Positions 59,075-64,000 of a DNA stretch of 64,000 nt are shown here, in pieces (position 1 is the first letter of the stretch; the number at the start of each line of letters is the position of its first letter). This DNA comes from Epiperipatus broadwayi. Taxonomy: Eukaryota > Onychophora > Udeonychophora > Euonychophora > Peripatidae. Location of the stretch: positions 2,808,340-2,872,339 of the forward strand of contig JAQFVV010012531.1 of the NCBI GenBank assembly GCA_028023455.1. Reading direction: 5' to 3'. The position numbers and the translations under genes were made by a program. Under the pieces are notes generated by a model, which saw only the letters and a program-made list of their open reading frames with translations, made no database searches and was not told the DNA's origin.

Positions 59075-59945
59075 TATTATTCAGCAAGCGCTTTCAAGAG
59101 ACATGCTTTCATCTTCATAGTGAAGTAATTATATGCAAATTATGAAAAGTTCAAAGGTTACTGGCTCCATTTTTTTGAGATCGTGAAGCATGTGTTTTTG
59201 CGATTGATGGCGTTGCAATCCATCACAATGAATCAGGCCTCCTTCACTTTTCTCTTTACATCACACCTTTTTTGCAGACCAGGTTGACATCTTGAGGTTC
59301 ACACTGGTGTCCTGTTAGTTACTGATGAATTGCAAAAATGGAATAACGTGATGGATCTAACTGAGCTTTAATATATGCATATTTGTGTTGTAGTAATCTG
59401 TTTTCTATTGCTGCCTTGGTTTCCCCATAATATGAGGCTCTGTAATTTGCATGAGTGCATGCAATATTATAAACAGCTTGAAGTGTTTGAGACAGGGTTA
59501 GTTTATTTTTCGTGTTGTTAAGCAATCTGTTAGAACTGGGGGTATGAAAAGTTAGTTGTACTGTTAAAAATTTCATAAAATTTATTATGTAAGTTAGGAA
59601 TGTATGGCAGCAGCAGCCTGTGTGTATCCACATTGGGTGTATTGTTGGTTACTTTATTGTTGAAATGTATGATCGTTCTGTCAATCAGCCTATGTTTGAA
59701 CCTCATCTTCAGTAAATCTTCCCTGTATAATATTAAATTTGTCTTCCTGTCTACATCCAACTTACACAGCTGTTGGTTCCTGTGCAGAAAAGATGTGAGC
59801 CCAGCTAATTTATGGCTGGTGGATGTGATGGAACTGGGCTGGATATGGCCTCTTACTAGTCTAATATTGCACTGACAAATCAGAAGGATAATGAAAAGAT
59901 AACTAGAGGGAGCGAAGGACTCGTGATTCTGACTCCCCATTTTGT
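59075..59945 (-). pseudogene. Penelope-like element relic (linker plus GIY-YIG)
   Basis: Minus strand. 59940-59530 gives IRLVRGHIQPSSITSTSHKLAGL, LHRNQQLCKLDVDRK, LLKMRFKHRLIDRTIIHFNNK and LLLPYIPNLHNKFYEIFN, the post-RT region. This aligns with IHPNSPKSHNFTGLNAFLFRNSYLCKFEVDKKK in the 15.1 kb copy. After a frame change 59633-59319 gives LQAVYNIACTHANYRASYYGE, then AAIENRLLQHKYAYIKAQLD, the GIY-YIG module with its conserved Y-Y-G-E and R. The downstream GTCTCTTGAAAGCGCTTGCTGA motif at about 59083-59105 is shared with the 15.95 kb copy. RT catalytic part missing. Confidence 0.83.
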
Positions 59946-60174
59946 TCCCGTTTTCCTAGTTTAGGGAATTAAATTTCCCTAAATCTATCCCTATTAAAAA
60001 GGGGAGTTTCTTAGCTCTCTTTTCATATACAAGCTATATCAACAATGTAATCACAAGTAAGAATAATTTCAACTTTTATAAAAACACTATGTAAATATAT
60101 GGAAGCCATTGAAATTACAAAAGATTTCTACAGAGATTTTACTTTTTAATGAACATTTTTATTTCACTTAATTT

Positions 60175-61420
60175 TGTTGAATGAATGAGAAATCCTGGTT
60201 GTTGGGAAGGTCCCCAGGGGCCTAAATCCTAGTTCTTTTGAGGGAGGGGGCTGGAATGAGGATGCTGTGGTGATTGTTACCAACATTGGTTTTTCTCATT
60301 CACAAGATAGGAAAAATAATGTTATTTGTGGCGATTTTTTAATGTTATCATCATAAATGATTTTATTCATGTTTTATTGCAAAATAAGTTGCAGTTTGGT
60401 CTTATGATTCTAATTGCAAGTGATTCACCTTATTTAATTTTATTATTTCCAATGTTGTTATTGATAGGGCTGACCTTTTGCTGTTTACATGATTTTCAGG
60501 ATGGTTTAGAATGATTTTCAGCAGAGACATTTCAAAGCTTGGACTTTTTTTCCTTGTTCTCCATAGTTTTTCCATAATTTTTCAAAAGTATTTGGGATTG
60601 CTCTCTTGTGAAGATATTCGAAGCTATTTGCAAAAACTGAACAATAGATTGATTTAGTTCGTATTTTATGTTATCTCCAAGTGCTTTCCTGTTTCTCAAT
60701 TTATCTACTGCAAATCGGATTTCTCAATATTGTACTCCTAAAACACTATTCATATTTGAATTCTAGACTTTACAAATAATTCCTAAGTGTACCTTTTAAT
60801 TAAAATTTTCATTACACTCAATTTTGTTGATTGAATGAGATTCTGGTTGTTGGGATGGGTCCTGGAGGTCTAAATCCTGGTTCTTTTGAGGAGGAGGACT
60901 TGGATGAGAATGCTGTGGGGATCATTACCAATGTTGATTTTCTCATTCACAAGAAAGAAAAAAAACGCTATTCATATCAGTTTTTTAGCGTTATTGTTAT
61001 AAACAATTTTATCCAAGTATTATTGCAAAGTAAGCTACAGTTTGGCCAAATGATTTTAATTGCAAATGATTCGCCCTATTTAAATTTATTATTTCCAATT
61101 TTGTTATCTCCAAGTGTTTTCCTATTCTCAACTTATCCATTGCAAATTGGATTTCTCAATATTGTATTTCTAAAATGTTACTCATATTTAAACTAGACTT
61201 TTCAAAAAATTCCTAATTGTAACATTCATTTGTCTTTAATGGTTAATCTTCTCATGGATTAATGCTTTGAGTTTCCACAGATTGATCAATTTCTGGAAAT
61301 GCTATGGACAAAAAAAATCAATGTGTCATTTCAAATCTCCATATTACACTATGTAAAACAGTATTTACCTTGTAAAACATTTTATACTCAATAAAGTCTT
61401 TCTTTTATAAAAAAAAAAAA
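60175..61420 (+). pseudogene. Two tandem copies of an unknown transcribed-looking unit with poly(A)
   Basis: Unit 1 (about 60175-60825) and unit 2 (about 60826-61230) are direct copies. Both hold GAATGAGA...CTGGTTGTTGGGA, AATCCT(A/G)GTTCTTTTGAGG, GATGAG/GAATGCTGTGG and the TCTCCAAGTG end block. In unit 2 the frame from 60831 reads NEILVVGMGPGGLNPGSFEEEDLDENAVGIITNVDF, an acidic, globular-looking stretch, then becomes hydrophobic. In unit 1 the same frame is broken. Unit 1 has about 190 bp (60480-60670) absent from unit 2. After unit 2 come AATAAA at about 61391 and a poly(A) run at 61409-61420. I do not recognise the protein. It may be a processed pseudogene or an unknown retroelement. Confidence 0.5.
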
Positions 61421-61734
61421 GTGTGAAAATTATTGGTCCCATGTTTGTAGCCAAGGATAAATAAGATTTGATAATACATGAGTATTCTAAGTTTAATGAT
61501 ATATAGCAGTTAAGAAGTCTTACACATATCTGTAAATATCAAAGGCTGCATTTGAATATTCTGTAAATAATTAAATATTTGCTTTAAATTAATTCACATA
61601 AATTGTTTAATTTTGAAAAAGAAATTCATATGTATATCATGTGACTTCAGCTTATTCATTACTATTTTGGCAGCATACTTTTTTTTCATATCTCTGTGTT
61701 TAATACATCTATATCCAGTGCTATATTATTCGAC

Positions 61735-61780
61735 ATCCCCAGACTAATTTCAAGCTTATGATTTTCATCAATGAGGAAGG
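61735..61780 (-). ncRNA. Hammerhead ribozyme relic B7a (C3 to U)
   Basis: Minus strand: inner stem TCCTCA/TGGGGA perfect, core TTGATGA (C3 is U), weakened stem II, GAAA intact, stem III AU/GU and triplet GTC. Not expected to cleave. Confidence 0.68.
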
Positions 61781-61805
61781 AAAGAAGGTCTAATTGCATT
61801 GTTCC

Positions 61806-61870
61806 AAGATCTAAAGCTTCTCACTGATGAAAGCCATAAGCTTCAAACTTGTCTGACGATATTGGATAGA
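61806..61870 (+). ncRNA. Hammerhead ribozyme relic B7b (G12 to C)
   Basis: Core CTGATGA intact; stem II AAGC-CATAA-GCTT is fully paired, unlike the A-A closed stem of most B copies. GAAA is CAAA. Triplet GTC kept. Inner stem TTCTCA/TGACGA has one mismatch. Confidence 0.7.
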
Positions 61871-61969
61871 ACAACATTGGGTAGAGATTTAAGTGCTACC
61901 ATCTGCCATCTATTAACTGCTAAAGATTTCAGTAAGTAGCATAGAGGGATGAAGAAAAAATTATGTTGC

Positions 61970-62350
61970 TAAAGAAATTTATACAAATATAAATGTGATA
62001 TCATCCAAAAGTTAATTATTTGTTTATTGATGGCATGAGAAGGTTAATAAATTTACCATGATATATACTGAAATTTTCAAAAATCATGACTGTCTATTAA
62101 ATTTCTTTTAAAGGAGTGTAAAATAATAATAATGATGATGATCAAGAGGGAATGTCTTCTCCAGAAAAGCAAATACAACAATCATATAAAATGAAAATTG
62201 AAATGTATTCCCAAGAATTAAAACAGTATTAAGCTTAATCAAATCATTATTACATTATAATTTATAAATAATATTAAGTATTTTTAACATTAACCCAAAA
62301 TTCAGATTAAATATATTGTATGTGCTCGATGGAAGCAGTCATAGAATTTT
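61970..62350. other. No gene seen
   Basis: AT-rich; a short AAT/GAT microsatellite at about 62125. Confidence 0.35.
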
Positions 62351-62358
62351 TTTTTAAT

Positions 62359-62493
62359 TAGTCCATCTCTTTTTTTCTTTTCATGTGTCATAGCATCAGC
62401 CGGGAAGTGAACCCACTAACCTGGGACAACTGCTTGTAAAGCAGCTGTCACTGACCTATCGATCACCAATGCTTGACTAGTCCATCTCTTTTT
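62359..62493 (-). mobile_element. tRNA-derived SINE copy 5 with 16 bp TSD
   Basis: Minus-strand body 62375-62477. Folded as a tRNA it has a fully paired acceptor (GCATTGG/CTGATGC), box A GATCGATAGG, an anticodon stem GCTGC/GCAGT with loop TTTACAA, a long variable arm and box B GGGTTCACTTCCC. It ends CTATGACACATGAAAAG. TAGTCCATCTCTTTTT is at 62359-62374 and 62478-62493. Confidence 0.88.
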
Positions 62494-62499
62494 AGTTTT

Positions 62500-63010
62500 T
62501 TATATAACAGTGAAACAAGTAGATAGTTAAATAAAGACCAGATGGAAATTAAAAAATAGATTGAAACCAGTAAGAAGAAAGTACTGATATTTAGATAGAT
62601 AATAGATTAAAAAAAGAATTGTTAAAAGAGTGAAAAATATATATACAAAGTGATAAAAAGAGAAAATATGGGAAAATTGTATAATAATTTTAAGAACAAC
62701 AACAACAAAAACGAATAAGAAAGTGTGTAAGAGAAATAGAGAAAAAGAAAGTATATACATAAGGAGTTCTTTTAAATTTTTTTGATAGTAAATTTTGCAC
62801 AGGTAACATTCATATTTCTTTTTGAAAATCAAAAATATTGGCCAATTGATTAGTCGATTGATATTGATCAGATATAATGGAGACATTGGAAATAATAATA
62901 ACAATAGTATATACAGATGTCCATCTTAATTTAAACACTTTCTAGAAGTAAAGTTTAATACATTGTATTTATATAAAATAACACAATTAGAGACGATTTG
63001 AACATCAATC
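62500..63010. other. No gene seen
   Basis: AT-rich, with a long minus-strand frame (62527-62904) of F, I, L and Y residues from repeated GAAA/TTTC tracts. No conserved domain, so read as chance. Confidence 0.45.
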
Positions 63011-63083
63011 AACTTTCAAGCTCTCTTTAGTCAACCACTCCATCATATATAACTGATATACATGATCACATACATGTGTTGCA

Positions 63084-63147
63084 GATAAATTATTTCTAAT
63101 ATATGCTGATCCAGCACTATTCAGTTGTTCTAGATCATCATTTTCCA
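63084..63147 (-). ncRNA. Hammerhead ribozyme relic R5
   Basis: Minus strand: the position of CTGATGA reads CTGAATA, stem II GTGCTG-GAT-CAGCAT is kept, and GAAA is changed. Recognised only by alignment to the other R copies. Confidence 0.55.
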
Positions 63148-63617
63148 CTCACATTTATAATCAGTGCTTGGTTTATATTAAGATAGCCAATCTTCATATT
63201 TTAATGGACAGGCTTCAATATACTTCACCCTCCAACTCTTCAGCCATCCATATTATCATTGAAAATCTAATGATGGAATACTCAAAGCCCTTGTTCATGC
63301 TGATATTGATGTCATACTCATATTGACTTTAAGTCATTCTGATTCTTCATATGTGTGTCAGTTATATAATATGGAATGGATGACTGTATTTAAATGAGTT
63401 TAAAATCCTACATATAAGGGGTCATAAAAACTTAAAGTCAACATGGATATGACAACAATATTAGCATCAACAAGGGCTTTGAACATTTCCATCATCATAT
63501 TTTCAGTGATATAGATGACTGAAAAGTTGGAGGGTGAAGTAAATTGAAGCCTGTCCATTAAAGTATAAAGATTTGCTATCTTAATATAACTGAGCACATT
63601 ATACATATATGTAAGGA

Positions 63618-63688
63618 AGATGGTGATCTGGAATTAACTGACGAGTGCTGGTTCAGTATAAAATACATATATTGGTTGTCATTTATCT
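63618..63688 (+). ncRNA. Hammerhead ribozyme relic R3 (G12 lost)
   Basis: Core CTGACGA (allowed at N7), stem II GTGCTG-GTT-CAGTAT, then AAAA in place of GAAA, stem III AT/AT with triplet ATA. Inner stem ATTAA pairs with TTGGT through two U-G wobbles. Cleavage is not expected. Confidence 0.72.
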
Positions 63689-63840
63689 TTTTTGCATGTA
63701 TCTTATCTGGTCATGTGTATCAGTTGTATAAGATGGAGTGGATGACTGAAGTGAGCTTGAAAGTCTGTGTTCAAATCCCTTCTATTTACATTAAGCTTAA
63801 GTATATACATTATACTTGAAATGATAAAAAAAATCAAGTC

Positions 63841-64000
63841 AGATGTCACATGACTTAATTTAATAAGCTTGTAATTACAAATGTTACATATAGAGCTCAT
63901 AAAATAAGCTCTTAACAAGATTTGAGAATATCCTCAAAGATTGTTAAGAGCTTATTTTGCAAGTTCTATATATACTGTACTGAGACAAAGTCGGTACAGG
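63841..64000. repeat. Start of a further CACATGA-boxed repeat with a hairpin, cut by the window edge
   Basis: ATGTCACATGACTTAATT followed by AATAAGCTTGTAA resembles the box-plus-AAGCTTGT order of families A and D. Bases 63893-63967 form a hairpin: TAGAGCTCATAAAATAAGCT, CTTAACAA and then the inverted TTGTTAAGAG, CTTATTTTGCAAGTTCTATA. The element continues beyond the window. Confidence 0.5.

Larger units (their letters stand above)
61625..61960. repeat. Family B-like palindromic HHR element, subfamily 2
   Basis: It starts with TATATCATGTGACTTCAGC at 61633. The left arm carries an HHR on minus (61735-61780) and the right arm one on plus (61806-61870), only about 25 bp apart, followed by GTGCTACCATCTGCCATCTA, the counterpart of the CATCCATTGATTA block. 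The layout is the same as in the 9.06 kb element but with a shorter centre and diverged sequence. Confidence 0.72.
63020..63800. repeat. Two family R repeats in inverted orientation
   Basis: 63060-63335 is a minus-strand copy and 63345-63800 a plus-strand copy. Shared blocks are GAAGCCTGTCCATTAAA, GCTATCTTAATATAA, AACAAGGGCTTTGA and TTAAAGTCAA. The plus copy ends TGGATGACTGAAG...GTGTTCAAATCCC. A TCAGTTATATAATATGGAAT-GGATGACTG block also lies at about 63357-63387, between the copies, and matches the 3' part at 63718-63748. That suggests head-to-tail joining of R units on the plus strand. Confidence 0.72.

Noticed and set aside
62527-62904. 125-residue hydrophobic minus-strand frame that could suggest a membrane protein
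   Set aside because: Built from GAAA/TTTC and ATA tracts; hydrophobicity is expected from T-rich codons and no conserved feature is seen.

Overview
The window is eukaryotic and almost certainly from an invertebrate animal. It is visibly AT-rich, with long homopolymer and microsatellite runs and no bacterial-style coding density. I found no intact host gene. What can be recognised is transposable element material: Penelope-like elements (PLEs), two degraded Ty3/gypsy elements with LTRs, RTE-type and zinc-finger-RVT-type LINE fragments, a hAT MITE, several palindromic MITE-like elements, and a young tRNA-derived SINE with five copies. The phylum cannot be fixed from this sequence alone.

The main result is a dense set of hammerhead ribozyme (HHR) repeats that a protein-coding search would miss. 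Four families can be told apart. Family A (about 2.81-4.61 kb) is a tandem and inverted array of roughly 420-430 bp monomers. Family D (11.78-12.55 kb) is a 421 bp tandem dimer that is distantly related to A outside the ribozyme. Family B (5.6-6.2, 7.1-7.4, 9.06-10.4, 26.5-27.3 and 61.6-62.0 kb, plus relics near 45.0, 47.5 and 34.1 kb) is mostly palindromic, so it carries an HHR on each strand. Family R (start of window, 11.2, 23.0, 35.6 and 63.1-63.7 kb) carries a third HHR type. All have the type I layout: an open stem I with an internal loop, a hairpin stem II, and a minimal 2-3 bp stem III. This layout is known from PLEs and from the small circular-RNA retroelements called retrozymes. Families A, B and D also carry a CACATGA/TCATGTG box near their ends.

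Layout: 0-0.4 kb R relic; 2.8-4.6 kb A array; 5.6-7.4 kb B copies; 8.2 kb SINE; 9.0-10.4 kb two TSD-flanked B palindromes; 11.1-11.6 kb R-type HHR inside a direct repeat; 11.8-12.55 kb D dimer; 13.7-14.05 kb MITE; 14.96-15.97 kb PLE relic; 16.35-21.54 kb gypsy-1; 22.85-23.2 kb R copy; 23.9-24.3 kb inverted repeat; 24.77-25.45 kb C-rich minisatellite; 26.5-27.3 kb B array; 28.2-32.56 kb gypsy-2; 35.5-35.8 kb R copy; 36.7 and 38.7 kb SINEs; 39.5 kb MITE; 40.1 kb hAT MITE; 43.3, 48.8 and 51.0 kb RTE pieces; 45.3 and 46.5-47.4 kb LINE pieces; 47.7 kb SINE; 55.4-55.9 and 59.1-59.9 kb PLE pieces; 60.2-61.4 kb duplicated retrocopy-like unit; 61.6-62.0 kb B copy; 62.4 kb SINE; 63.0-64.0 kb inverted R pair and a terminal palindrome.

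How they may work together (inference): PLEs encode a reverse transcriptase and GIY-YIG endonuclease, and HHR repeats elsewhere are thought to move with PLE machinery. The 14 bp target-site duplications around two B elements point to retro-insertion. No PLE copy here is intact, so any supplier would have to lie elsewhere in the genome.
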